Shown here: piece by piece, positions 26,060 through 35,084 of the stretch
Layout: every line of letters begins with the position of its first letter
Numbering within the stretch: position 1 is the stretch's first letter
DNA from: Microvirga pakistanensis
Lineage (GTDB): Bacteria > Pseudomonadota > Alphaproteobacteria > Rhizobiales > Beijerinckiaceae
Assembly: GCF_004458765.1 (NCBI RefSeq)
Contig: NZ_SPJX01000510.1
Coordinates: 1-64,000, forward strand
Direction: 5' to 3'
DNA length: 64,000 nucleotides
Notes under the pieces: generated by a model
Told to the model about the DNA's origin: nothing
Databases searched by the model: none
Seen by the model: only the letters and a program-made list of their open reading frames with translations
Translations under genes and position numbers: made by a program

Positions 26060-26215
26060 ATCGGATTTTGGCCGGACAATCGGGTCGTTTCGCTTTTGGT
26101 ATCGCCAGGCGCACGTTCGGACTTTCTTACCATTACATCGACAAACCGAGTTGAGGCCGTGCTTTTGCGCGCCTTCCCTCACGTGCATCTGCAACAATCG
26201 CGAAAGGCTACCCCA
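26060..26215 (+). promoter_or_regulatory. Long conserved 5' leader of csp gene, copy 2
   Basis: This 156-nt untranslated leader is homologous to that at 20787-20942. Conserved blocks include TTTTGGCCGGACAATCGG, GCCAGGCGCACGTTC and CTCACGTGCATCTGCA, then GCGAAAGG before the ATG. Small indels cancel out, which fits a selected RNA structure. Confidence 0.65.
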
Positions 26216-26425
26216 ATGATTACGGGCACAGTTAAGTTCTACAACGACATGAAGGGCTTCGGCTTCATCCAGCCGAACGATGGCAGCAAGGACGTGTTCG
26301 TTCATGCCACCGCCCTTGAGCGCGCCGGCATGCGCAATCTCGTCGAAGGCCAGAAGGTTTCCTTCGACACGGCGGAAGACCGCCGCTCCGGCAAGATCGC
26401 CGTTAACAACATCGAAACGGCGTAA
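26216..26425 (+). CDS. Cold-shock protein (CspA family)
   Basis: This 69-aa cold-shock domain protein has KGFGFIQP and [11 protein letters not shown]-binding motifs. It is about 63/69 identical to the protein at 20943. The gene, its leader and its terminator together form a duplicated unit 5.3 kb from the first copy in the same orientation. Confidence 0.93.
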   Translation: MITGTVKFYNDMKGFGFIQPNDGSKDVFVHATALERAGMRNLVEGQKVSFDTAEDRRSGKIAVNNIETA

Positions 26426-26471
26426 TCGCTGATGACCGGCTCAGGACACAGGCCTGTGCCGCTTGGTCTTG

Positions 26472-26499
26472 AAGCCGCTCCCCCGTGGGGCGGCTTTTC
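26472..26499 (+). terminator. Rho-independent terminator of third csp gene
   Basis: AAGCCGC (26472-26478) and GCGGCTT (26490-26496) with CCC/GGG extension in the loop, followed by TTCTGTTT. Confidence 0.75.
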
Positions 26500-26578
26500 T
26501 GTTTGCGCCTGCAATCACCCCCGGCAGCGGTTATCCGCCTTGCCCTACCCGACAACAGTTGGGCTCCAGGAGAAAAGA

Positions 26579-26779
26579 ATGTCTCACAAGTACAAAGTCC
26601 GTCAATTGGTCCGCATCACCCATCCGAACTTCTCGGACAAGCGCGCAACGACAAGCGGCATCTATGAGGTCACGCGCCTCATGCCGGCCGATCAGACGGG
26701 TGAGGTCTCTTACCGCATCAAGTCGTCCGGCTTCGGCGAGCGCGCCGTGCGCGAGAGCGAGATCACGGCACAGGCGTGA
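26579..26779 (+). CDS. Small hypothetical protein
   Basis: This 66-aa protein starts SHKYKVRQLVRITHPNFSDK and ends RAVRESEITAQA. It has a beta-rich, SH3-like look with a basic N-terminus, and resembles a small conserved family in Microvirga/Methylobacterium-like genomes that has no known function. AGGAG lies 6-7 nt before the ATG. Its stop overlaps the next gene's GTG start by 4 nt. Confidence 0.7.
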   Translation: MSHKYKVRQLVRITHPNFSDKRATTSGIYEVTRLMPADQTGEVSYRIKSSGFGERAVRESEITAQA

Positions 26780-27078
26780 ACGATTTGACAAGTGCAGACG
26801 CCTTCTTTCGCGGATCGCAAATTTACGATCCTGTCGCTCTGCTTCGTCAAGGCCAAGAGACCCTTTACGTTGCGCGCGTCGGCCGGAAGGCGTCACGACA
26901 ATTTATGATCCTGACGCCAACAGGCGAGCCAGCATGGCCGCATGAGCCGCTCGGCAGCCTCTCCAACGTCGCCTGGGCCCTTCGAGCCCACGCTTGGCAT
27001 CTCGTTGCGCCCGAGCCTATGGGCGAGAGTACGCAACAGGCCAGAATGTTGGCGCGGCTGCTGACGGAGCGAACCTGA
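26776..27078 (+). CDS. Hypothetical protein
   Basis: This 100-aa frame starts at GTG 26776 and is translationally coupled to the preceding small gene (GTGA overlap). It contains QIYDPVALLRQGQETLYVAR and ASRQFMILTPTGEPAWPHEP. It is soluble, with no family I recognise. The coupling makes an operon of two unknown small proteins likely. Confidence 0.6.
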   Translation: MNDLTSADAFFRGSQIYDPVALLRQGQETLYVARVGRKASRQFMILTPTGEPAWPHEPLGSLSNVAWALRAHAWHLVAPEPMGESTQQARMLARLLTERT

Positions 27079-27161
27079 CAACGACCAGGGTGGAGGCAAA
27101 TGGATGAACGAGATTCCATCGCCGGCAACAGGTTCACCTCCCAACCCGCAGGAGGCTCACC

Positions 27162-27467
27162 ATGGTTGATCAACCAACCAATCTTGATGCGCATCGCGGC
27201 ATGGCGGCCCAGAAGGCCACCGACCTTCGCCGGCTGCGGTCCGAGGTCGAGGCCGATCAGGCCGCACTCCACGCAAGACAAGCGGAACTGGAAGATCTGC
27301 TTGCGGCTGCACCCGCCACCGACTGGCCCGAGGCTGTCGAAAAGGCGCGCTACCTGCTGGGTCTGCTTGCGCGGAGTTTGGACGCATCCGACCTGCGTCG
27401 CCGCAGGCTGATCGACCGGGTACTGGCCGACTTCGATCATCTGCTCGACAAGCCACCCCACGACTAA
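27162..27467 (+). CDS. Hypothetical protein, probable coiled coil
   Basis: This 101-aa protein has one long helical segment (KATDLRRLRSEVEADQAALH, then ARQAELEDLLAAAPATDWPE) and a conserved-looking C-terminus, LDASDLRRRRLIDRVLADFD. AGGAGG precedes the ATG. A 25-codon relic of a paralogue lies at 21891, which shows this family has been duplicated locally. Function unknown. Confidence 0.68.
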   Translation: MVDQPTNLDAHRGMAAQKATDLRRLRSEVEADQAALHARQAELEDLLAAAPATDWPEAVEKARYLLGLLARSLDASDLRRRRLIDRVLADFDHLLDKPPHD

Positions 27468-27508
27468 GACGATCTTTCCGAAGCCCCAACTGACAATGGA
27501 GATAAGCT

Positions 27509-27655
27509 TTGGCCAGAGGCGAAAAGCGCGGCAACCGCGAAGCGAAGAAGCCGAAGCAGGACAAGCCCAGGAACCCGATCCCAGCCTCTCCCTTCGTGAG
27601 CCAAGGCAAGGGCAGCGTTCCAGCCAAACTGGCCGGCGGCAAGAAGACATCGTAG
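27509..27655 (+). CDS. Very small basic protein
   Basis: This 48-aa frame starts at TTG 27509 with GGAG eight bases upstream. It begins LARGEKRGNREAKKPKQDKP and continues NPIPASPFVSQG to GGKKTS. It is very Lys/Pro-rich; similar short GNREAKKPK-type proteins are widespread in alphaproteobacteria and have no assigned function. It overlaps other frames, but this one has the natural composition. Confidence 0.6.
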   Translation: MARGEKRGNREAKKPKQDKPRNPIPASPFVSQGKGSVPAKLAGGKKTS

Positions 27656-27680
27656 CTGAACCGCACGGGAGCAAAATTAA

Positions 27681-28738
27681 TTGACGCTTGACCCGACACC
27701 CGCTGACATCCTTCAGGGGCGAGCCGAAGAGCGGGTGAGTTCCTTCCAGCGCGGCGGCGGCCCGTTCGTCGCTGCGGTCGAGGCCACCCGCATGCCCATG
27801 GTGGTCACCGATCCCACGGTCGATGGCAATCCCATCGTTTACGTCAATCAATCCTTCATCGACCTGTTCGGGCACTCCCGCGAGGAGGTCCTCGGCCAGA
27901 ACTATTTTTTCTCACCGGTCCTGACACCGATCCTGAGGTGGAGCGGCACATCCGGGCTGCCATGATGGCAGACAAGCCTCTCAACCTTGAGGTTCAGCTT
28001 CGGGCCAAAAGCGGCCGGCAGGTCTGGGCGGCACAGTTCGTCAGCCCTGTTCACGACGACCAGGGCCGCGTGATCCAGCACTTCGCCTCGTTCTGGGACA
28101 TCACCCGCCGTATCAGGGCCGAGCAGCGCACCCAGCGCCTGAACGAGGTTTTGGAAAGCCGCGTCAAGGAACGCACCCAGGAACTCCAGAACGAACTCGA
28201 CCGCCGACATGCCCTGGAAGGGGTCCTGACGGAGAGCATCCGTGAGAAGGACAAGCTTCTGGGCCAAAGAAACGTGCTGCTGCACGAGGTCAACCACCGG
28301 GCCAAGAACAGCATCGCCATGGCGATCTCGATGCTGCGCCTTCAGATGGTCCGCCAGGGCAATCCCGGCGTCTCGGAAGCCCTGGAGAACGCCATCCAGC
28401 GGCTCGACCATCTCGCCCGCATTCACGAGCTCCTCTACCGGCAGGACAGCAACGACGTGCAGTCGGTCGATATGGCCGCGTATCTAACGGAGCTATGCCG
28501 GAACTTCGGCCATCTTCGGAGCCCGGAGGATCAGCGCATCGAACTCATGAGCGACGCGGACGACATCACGTTGGATGTTGATCGGGCCATCAACGTGGCC
28601 CTGATTGCCGGCGAGGCGATCACCAACGCCCTCAAGCATGCCTTTCCCGACCTGCGGCGCGGCGCGGTTCGCGTCGGGCTGCACCATGAAGGGGAGGACG
28701 ACCGCAAAGGCGCTGGCAGGCTTACCTCAGGTCATTGA
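27681..28738 (+). pseudogene. PAS-HWE histidine kinase, frameshifted and 3'-truncated
   Basis: Frame 1 reads PFVAAVEATRMPMVVTDPTV and GHSREEVLGQNYFF, a PAS/LOV-type sensor. At the six-T run near 27903-27909 the frame shifts, and the domain resumes as TGPDTDPEVERHIRAAMMAD, VWAAQFVSPVHDDQGRVIQH and a helical linker. The HWE phosphoacceptor region is LLHEVNHRAKNSIAMAISML, and the ATPase N-box is ALIAGEAITNALKHAFPD. The remaining glycine boxes are missing. LOV-type domains usually have GRNCRFLQG; here the Cys position is Tyr. One or more lesions make it non-functional, unless the frameshift is a sequence error. Confidence 0.8.
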
Positions 28739-29054
28739 AGTGACGATGGTGTCCCGCCCGCCAAAGATGCTCGTGTTGGCACCCTTGAAGGCGGGCGGGA
28801 CTCCGGCACCGCTACTCAACATTGCCCCTACGGAGCCGGAAACTGGGATTTGTAGTCGATCTAAAAGGCCGGCCGGAAATGGGAAAATTATTTGGTTATT
28901 AAAATAAACGTAGGTGGCTTAACTGCGCCTACTGGTTCGATTTCGCTCCACGGGTTTCGTCCTGCCCCTATGCTCCCGGTGATATGATTTCTATGAAAAG
29001 GGTGGAAATAGGCGTGGTCAAAGGAACCAATAAAAGTCGGCGGGACACATGCTT
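28739..29054. other. Intergenic region after truncated kinase
   Basis: Apart from the inverted repeat at 28751, these ~315 bp contain no supported gene. An AT-rich patch lies at 28875-28920. Confidence 0.4.
28751..28801. repeat. 12-bp perfect inverted repeat
   Basis: GTCCCGCCCGCC (28751-28762) and GGCGGGCGGGAC (28790-28801) flank a 27-nt loop, just after the truncated kinase. There is no T run beyond it. It may be a terminator-like hairpin or mark the truncation point. Confidence 0.65.
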
Positions 29055-29411
29055 CTAGTGCAGGTTGTAAACCTGCTGCTGCGCCTTGACGATGAGTTCC
29101 ACTGCCTGCGCCAGTTCGGGTTCGTCGAGCTCGGTGCAGCCGCAACTGTCAATAACAGTCTGCTGTGCATGAGAGTAAAGCTCCAGCCAGAACCATGGCA
29201 AACCCGGCAGCCTTTGCGCTTCCGGAACTTCGGTCAGCCGCGCCTCTAGTGCCCCAAATCGTGCAACCGCCACGGTGTGGGAGCCATCGATCTCCAGCGT
29301 GTAAGCAAGCTGGACGTAGGCACGGATGATGCGCTGTTCGATGTCGTCAGGGCTCATCCCGACTCCGGCGAGGCCGATGGGAAATCCTGTAGTCCCGAGC
29401 ATTGCGTTCAT
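29055..29411 (-). CDS. Hypothetical protein
   Basis: This 118-aa soluble protein contains MSPDDIEQRIIRAYVQLAYT, VARFGALEARLTEVPEAQRL and ELAQAVELIVKAQQQVYNL. It is alpha-helical with two close Cys (SCGC). GGAGAACACA precedes the ATG. Family unknown; the natural composition and start make it a likely real gene. Confidence 0.62.
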   Translation of the reverse strand: MNAMLGTTGFPIGLAGVGMSPDDIEQRIIRAYVQLAYTLEIDGSHTVAVARFGALEARLTEVPEAQRLPGLPWFWLELYSHAQQTVIDSCGCTELDEPELAQAVELIVKAQQQVYNLH

Positions 29412-29782
29412 TGTGTTCTCCTGAAGGTCGGGGGCGGATGTCCGTCCCTCCGGCCCTTTCCTCCATACCGTCGATGGCCCAACCGATGATCACGTTGTCT
29501 ATCCGGACCACTGCCCTTCGCCAGAGGCTGATCAGGCGCTTGCCAATCCACATGGCCCTGTTCCCTTCTTGAGCTGCACCGGGCGCCCCGCAGACTAGGA
29601 TTTCTTGGCCTGATGCCTTTGAAGGCCTCTGAAGGTCCAGCTACCAGCCGATTGGATACATGGCCGTTCGCGCGCCGCCTCTAGGTCGTCAGCGGTGTGC
29701 AGGAAACCCCATCGTCCCCTGGATTGGAATCAGGTGAGGACCCGAGGAGAGGGTCAGGATTGCCCTACCTCTGGCACAGGGG

Positions 29783-30421
29783 TCAGGGTTCGATCAGCTT
29801 GTTGCGCACGGCATAGAGGGCAAGCTCGACACCGGAGCGCAGGTTCAGCTTGCGCATCGCCGCGGTCCGGTGGCTCTCGACTGTCTTGACGCTGACCTTC
29901 CAGCGGTCGGCGATGTCGCGGTTGCTCTTCCCCTCCGCCACGAGCTGGATTACCTCCCGCTCGCGGGAAGTCAGGATTTGTGAGGCCACCACCTTGTCGC
30001 TGGTCAGGAAGGTGTCGAGCAGGGTCTCCGAGACCCGCGGCGAGAAATAGGGCTGCTTCCGCAGTAGCGCGTGCACCGCCCGGACGACCTCGGCATCGTC
30101 CTCCGTCTTGAGCAGATAGCTGCGCGCGCCGGCCCGCAGCACGTCGCGGATGACGTCCTCATTGTTGTGCATCGTGTAGATCAGAACCTCGGTGCCCGGG
30201 CTGGCGAGGCGGATGTGCCGGGTCGCTTCGAGGCCGTTCAGCCCCGGCAGGGAGTAATCGAGGATGGCCACCTGCGGTCGGTGCTCGGCGGCCAGATCAA
30301 CCGCCACTTGGCCATTCTCGGCCTCAGCGCAGACCTGCCAGCCGGCTTGGGCCTCCAGCAGAAATCGCAAGCCCCGGCGCACGATGGCGTGGTCGTCGGC
30401 AACAAGAAGTTTCACGGTCAT
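29783..30421 (-). CDS. Two-component response regulator, NarL/FixJ type
   Basis: In this 212-aa protein the receiver domain begins VKLLVADDHAIVRRGLRFLL, with the phospho-acceptor Asp in VAILDYSLPGLNG and the conserved Lys in YLLKTEDD. The C-terminal LuxR-type HTH is LTSREREVIQLVAEGKSNRD then SVKTVESHRTAAMRKL. ATG 30421 was chosen for family length. It lies downstream of a sensor kinase gene on the same strand (30546-32267), its likely partner. Targets unknown. Confidence 0.92.
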   Translation of the reverse strand: MTVKLLVADDHAIVRRGLRFLLEAQAGWQVCAEAENGQVAVDLAAEHRPQVAILDYSLPGLNGLEATRHIRLASPGTEVLIYTMHNNEDVIRDVLRAGARSYLLKTEDDAEVVRAVHALLRKQPYFSPRVSETLLDTFLTSDKVVASQILTSREREVIQLVAEGKSNRDIADRWKVSVKTVESHRTAAMRKLNLRSGVELALYAVRNKLIEP

Positions 30422-30545
30422 GGTGCCCTCATGGGATCCAACAATCCCTACCTCCTCCGCTGCATCGGCCCCATCGGGTCCGGACCCGAGCAGCAGCTCA
30501 GGATTTTCCTGAGTGCCGTCTCCCGTCTTTGGGAGGATGGCCATT

Positions 30546-32267
30546 CTAACTCATAGCCGTCCCTGCCAAGGGGCCTTCCTCAACCTGCTCCCCCACGGGC
30601 ACAGCCGGGAACAGGAGACACACCGTCGTGCCCCGGCCCTCCTGGCTGTCAAGCTCCACGTCGCCGGCACTCTGCTGGACGAAGCCTAGTACCTGGCTGA
30701 GGCCGAGCCCGTTGCCTTGCCCCTTGGTGGTGAAGAAGGGATCAAAGGCCCGCTCCAGCACGGACACGGGCATTCCGATGCCGGTGTCCGTCACGGTGAT
30801 CCGAACCCACCGCCCGTCCGGCATGGACTTGCCGGGGAATTCCGCCGGATTGGGAGACGGGCCGGTGGTTTCGGTCGCCAGGGTGATGGTGCCGCCGTCC
30901 GGCATGGCATCCTGGGCATTGAGCACCAGATTGAGCAGCGCCGCCTCGAGCTGCACCGGATCGAGGCGGGCTGCGCTGCCCTTGCAGTTCAGCTTGAGGT
31001 CGAGCGCGATCCGGGGGCCGGCGGCCTGCCGCAGGATCGGGACGAATCCTGCGATCCGCTCGTCGATCACGGTCAGCTCGGGCCGAAGGTCCTGCCGCCG
31101 CGCGAAGGCCAGCAGACGCTCGATCATGGCCCGTGCGCTCTTGAGGGCATGGTCGGCATCGTTGACCAGGGACAGAGCATCCGGATGTTGAGCCAGGGAG
31201 GGCTTCAGGAGCAGGAATGTCGACTGCATGATCCTGATGGTGTTCCCGAGATCGTGCGCGATGCCGCCGGCAATGCGCCCGAGTCCCTCGAGCCGCTGAA
31301 CGCGGCTGAGCCGCGCCTGCTCGGCCCGCTCACGCCGACGGCTTTGCTGGACAAGGAAGATGAGGACACCGATGAGACCCAGAAGGATGGCTGCACTGAT
31401 GGACACCACGGTCGCGTGCTCGTGCCAAGGCTGGAAGACGGTTTGCTGCGTCAAGCCTACCAGGACGACGGCCGGCATGGTGCCAAGGGCGCGGTACCCG
31501 ATGACGCGGGTCGTGGCATCGATCGGGCTCGTTCCCCAGTAGACCCCCTGCGGGCTGTGCGAAAGATAGGTGTAAAGGGGTCCGGCGGAGCCGAAGGACT
31601 TGCCGATGGCATCCTCGGAGGCCGGGCTGCGGGCCAGAAGGGTGCCGTCGCGCATCAGGAGCGCGATGGTGCCGTTCTCCCCGACAGACAGTCCCTGGTA
31701 GAACCGCTCGAAGTAGCGCGGCTCGACGGCGGACGCGACGACACCGCCGAAGCTGCCGTCAGGCCGATTAATTCTTCGGCTGAAGCTGACAAACCAGACC
31801 CCGACCGCGCGGCTGCGCAGCGGCTGCCCGACATGCAACCCGAGGTCGGGATTCTCCTGATGGGCCTTGAAGTAGGGCCGGTCTGCCACGCTTGGTCTTG
31901 ACCTGGGGGGATAGTCGGTAGTGTGCGTGATGAACCCGTCCGGTCCAACGACGTAGAGGGCGCCAACATACGGCAGGGCCTTGAGCCGCTCCTTCAGCGC
32001 CTCCCGGAAGAGGGGATCGTAGTCGGGCAGGCCGGGGGCAGCCATCAGGGCATCACGGATGCCAAGGAGGGTAAAGTCGACGGCCTGGAAGGTCCGCTCG
32101 GTTTGCTCGGCGAGCACGGCGGCAAGGTTGTGAGCGTCCTGCTCGCCGCGCCTTGCGGTGTCCCTATAGCCTTGCAGGAGCTCCAGCGCGCCCAGCAGCA
32201 GGATACCGAGCGCGAGAACCACGGCCGGAGCAAGCGTGAATGGAAATCTCACAGACCTGGGCATCAT
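30546..32267 (-). CDS. Sensor histidine kinase with extracytoplasmic dCache-like domain
   Basis: This 573-aa protein has an N-terminal TM helix (APAVVLALGILLLGALELLQ), a periplasmic domain of about 260 residues with Cache features (DYPPRSRPSVADRPYFKAHQ), and a second TM (VSISAAILLGLIGVLIFLV). The kinase core has the H-box GGIAHDLGNTIRIMQ, N-box LLNLVLNAQDAMPDGG, G1 DTGIGMP and G2 GNGLGLSQV. The H-box is close to the IAHDFNN type of sensors that work with FixJ-like regulators. ATG 32267 begins a cleaner signal-anchor than the longer frame to 32531. It is paired with the response regulator at 29783. Confidence 0.9.
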   Translation of the reverse strand: MMPRSVRFPFTLAPAVVLALGILLLGALELLQGYRDTARRGEQDAHNLAAVLAEQTERTFQAVDFTLLGIRDALMAAPGLPDYDPLFREALKERLKALPYVGALYVVGPDGFITHTTDYPPRSRPSVADRPYFKAHQENPDLGLHVGQPLRSRAVGVWFVSFSRRINRPDGSFGGVVASAVEPRYFERFYQGLSVGENGTIALLMRDGTLLARSPASEDAIGKSFGSAGPLYTYLSHSPQGVYWGTSPIDATTRVIGYRALGTMPAVVLVGLTQQTVFQPWHEHATVVSISAAILLGLIGVLIFLVQQSRRRERAEQARLSRVQRLEGLGRIAGGIAHDLGNTIRIMQSTFLLLKPSLAQHPDALSLVNDADHALKSARAMIERLLAFARRQDLRPELTVIDERIAGFVPILRQAAGPRIALDLKLNCKGSAARLDPVQLEAALLNLVLNAQDAMPDGGTITLATETTGPSPNPAEFPGKSMPDGRWVRITVTDTGIGMPVSVLERAFDPFFTTKGQGNGLGLSQVLGFVQQSAGDVELDSQEGRGTTVCLLFPAVPVGEQVEEGPLAGTAMS

Positions 32268-33453
32268 GCGGCAGATCTCTCCAAGCCAGAAGGCTAATGC
32301 AACAGGGGTTGATCTAGGTCGCCCAGCTCGCTCCACCATCCGGCAGGAGCCAAGTCGTTCCTGCGTAGCCGGAACGTTTCTTACGGGCCACGGACTGCCC
32401 TCCGACTTGGCCGTGTGAAGGTCTGCTTCTCGACCCTGAGCGGCCCTCCCTCGCCTGCTGTCGTGAACGCCCAGCAAGCAACTTCTGCCCTCCCCTTCCC
32501 ATCGCGGCCGAAGCAGCATGGATCTGAGCAAGGCTTTACTCGCTTGAGGTTTCTGACCTAGCGCCTCCTAAAGCCATGCTTAGATCTAATCCTTAGTTTT
32601 CGTATGTAAATAAAATAATTCTTCTCGTTGAAGTTATGCGAGGCATAGCTACAGCTTGTTTGCCAAATCAGTGCAGCTTTCCTCGGCTGCCATATGAGCT
32701 GCTTCATCTGAGATCTAATTTCGAGCGTCAGTGTAGGCCTCTCATAGCCGGCCGAGACACTAACGTCTTTGCTTACAATGCACTTTCGCCGGCTGCGGGT
32801 AAGCACTCCCTCTCCTCTTGGTTAATAGAATGACTTGCGAGGCGTCTTCAAACGATCAGTTGGAAATGCAATTGTGAGTGTACTTTAGCGCCAGAACTGC
32901 CGCGGCAGTGAAGACTCGGAGGCTGGACCTGCACAATTACTCTCCCGATCCCCTTTGTTTGCTAGTGGAACACACTTCAGTTTCTTTCTTTGGCAGAGTT
33001 ATCTCGCTGTTCACCAAAGAAATTCCCTGTTTTTATCCGTAGGGAACTTGCCTCCAACGCACTGTTATTGCTCGGAATTCTACATGCCTGCTTATCGGGG
33101 CGAACTCATATTGAGCAGGAATCCCTGTATTTCATGACGTATCAGGGAAGGGGATAGCAGAGACAGGTTCGCAGATGACTCCGTCCACCGCCATTATCCA
33201 AGTCCCTGAAGTCGCAGTCTTTTGCGCTCTGCGCTAGTATTCGCAAGGCGCGATATCCTTCAGACATTTTTCAGGATGACTGTTCTCTGAAGCGCCCATA
33301 TTCAGAGTCGAATGAGGCATTTCAGGCGCCAACTTTGCCTCCGTTACCGCCTAGCCCGGTTGTGGCGTGGCAGGAAGGTGTGGCTTACTTTTGTACGCCC
33401 TGGCTCCTCATGACATATGCGAAGAAGTAAGCTTTGGATGCCTCAAGTGACGC
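32268..33453. other. Long AT-richer intergenic region
   Basis: About 1.2 kb separates the kinase from the DHA2 gene. The middle (about 32560-33180) is noticeably AT-richer than neighbouring genes. Short frames are present but none has a credible start or composition. It may be foreign or decayed DNA; I recognise nothing in it. Confidence 0.45.
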
Positions 33454-35001
33454 CTAGCGATGCATCGCAGCGTTCCCATCAATATGAGCTCTAGAATAAA
33501 TCTTGTGAGCAAGAGCTGCCAAACCGAGCAGCGTGACAGATGCGAGAGCACAACAAGCTGCAAAGCCCAGCGAAAAGCCGCTTCGTGCTACTTCCAACCA
33601 TGCAGGTGTAGCTCCACCCAACGCCTTGGCAGTCTCAACCGCGCCAGCGAGCGTGTTGGAGACTGCTAGCTGCTGAGCCGTGGTCAGCCCACTCAGGTCC
33701 ACGCCTTCCATCGTCATGCGGTAGACAAGCGTCCCAAGGCTTCCAAGAAGAGCAACGCCAAGTGCTCCGCCGAACTCTGCGCTTGTCTCGGAAATTGCGG
33801 AGGCCGAACCTGCCTGCTCCGGTGGCGCAGTCCCCACGATCAGACCCGTCGTGGTGAGGATAACCGGCACGAAGCCGAGGCCAACCAGCATGCTTGCCGT
33901 AAGAACGCCGACCAAGCTCTCGGCGTAGGCGGCGGCTGCCATCACAGATACGCCGACGGCATTGACGAGCAGCCCAAGAAGGACGGTCTTGATCGGCCCA
34001 AGTCGGTTCGTGAAACGGTGCGACTGAAACGACATGATCGTGAAGACGAGTGCGGATGGCACAGACCACAAGGCCGCTTCAAGCGGTGATAGGCCAAGAA
34101 CCAGTTGCAGAAACAGGTTCTGAAACAGGAACACACCGAACACGAAAAACACACCAGCCAGATTGACGATCAGCGAGGCGGTGAATGCGGGGATGCGGAA
34201 CAGGCGGAGGTCAATCAGCGGATGCGCGAGGCTTTTCTGGCGGCGCACGAACAGCACACCCACCAGCATGCCGGCAGCAATCGCAAGCAGCTGACGCGGC
34301 GCAAAGCCATCGGCTGCCATATGTTTGAAGCCGTAGATGACGGGCAGTACGGTCCCAAGTGACAACGCCACACTGAGCAGATCAAGCCTTTCGCCGCCCT
34401 CATTCTTGTATTCTGGCAACAGGAAGGGACCTGCGACCAGCAGCGCGAGCATAATTGGGATGTTGATCAGGAACACCGAACCCCAATGAAAGTGTTGCAG
34501 CAGCACCCCGCCGAGCAGTGGCCCCGCCAGCCCGCCCAAGGCGAAGGCGGTGCCCCAAATGCTGATCGCCCGGTTTCGCTCGGCTTCGTTCTGAAAGAGA
34601 TTAACCACCAGAGACAGTGTCGACGGAGCAATGGTCGCGCCGGCGATCCCAAGCAACGCGCGAGCAACGATGAGCTGCTGAGCCGTGCTTGAAAAGGCGG
34701 CCAGTGCGGACGCCAGACCGAAAGCGAAGGCACCGATGAGCAGCACACGCCGACGACCGATCCGATCGCCAAGCGTTCCCATCGTCACGAGGAAGCCCGC
34801 GACCATGAAGCCATAGATGTCGTTAATCCAGAGAAGTTCCGATGCCGATGGATCGAGATCTGCAACGATGGCAGGCATCGCCAGAAAGAGAACGGACAAG
34901 TCCATTGAGTATATCAGACAGGCGATCGACAGGACGCAGAGCCCGATCCACTCACGACGACCGGCGAGCGGCTGATTCTTGACTGAGGCTTGTTCTTGCA
35001 T
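33454..35001 (-). CDS. MFS transporter, DHA2 family (QacA/SmvA-like multidrug efflux)
   Basis: This 515-aa protein has about 14 membrane segments, the DHA2 hallmark. It has MDLSVLFLAMPAIVADLDPS in TM1 with the key acidic residue, LWINDIYGFMVAGFLVTMGT, the motif-A loop GDRIGRRRVLLIG, and motif C-like WGTAFALGGLAGPLLGGVLL. By family it exports cationic drugs or antiseptics by proton antiport. Its promoter region carries a 12-bp palindrome (35191) typical of TetR operators, but no tetR gene is adjacent. Confidence 0.9.
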   Translation of the reverse strand: MQEQASVKNQPLAGRREWIGLCVLSIACLIYSMDLSVLFLAMPAIVADLDPSASELLWINDIYGFMVAGFLVTMGTLGDRIGRRRVLLIGAFAFGLASALAAFSSTAQQLIVARALLGIAGATIAPSTLSLVVNLFQNEAERNRAISIWGTAFALGGLAGPLLGGVLLQHFHWGSVFLINIPIMLALLVAGPFLLPEYKNEGGERLDLLSVALSLGTVLPVIYGFKHMAADGFAPRQLLAIAAGMLVGVLFVRRQKSLAHPLIDLRLFRIPAFTASLIVNLAGVFFVFGVFLFQNLFLQLVLGLSPLEAALWSVPSALVFTIMSFQSHRFTNRLGPIKTVLLGLLVNAVGVSVMAAAAYAESLVGVLTASMLVGLGFVPVILTTTGLIVGTAPPEQAGSASAISETSAEFGGALGVALLGSLGTLVYRMTMEGVDLSGLTTAQQLAVSNTLAGAVETAKALGGATPAWLEVARSGFSLGFAACCALASVTLLGLAALAHKIYSRAHIDGNAAMHR

Positions 35002-35084
35002 AAACCGACCTTCATCTTCGCAAGGGCACGTACTTACACGCCCTCACGAGGATTCGGCAACTCGAACCCTGATCTGAAACCGCC

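Noticed and set aside
26865-27875. Minus-strand open frame of about 336 codons
   Set aside because: It crosses several small plus-strand genes with good ribosome binding sites; its composition is shadow-like with no recognised domain.
29347-29553. Minus-strand 68-codon frame beginning MWIGKRLISLWRR
   Set aside because: It overlaps the better-supported gene at 29055-29411 and its second half is shadow-like.
30717-31901. Plus-strand open frame of about 394 codons
   Set aside because: It is antisense to the sensor kinase gene.
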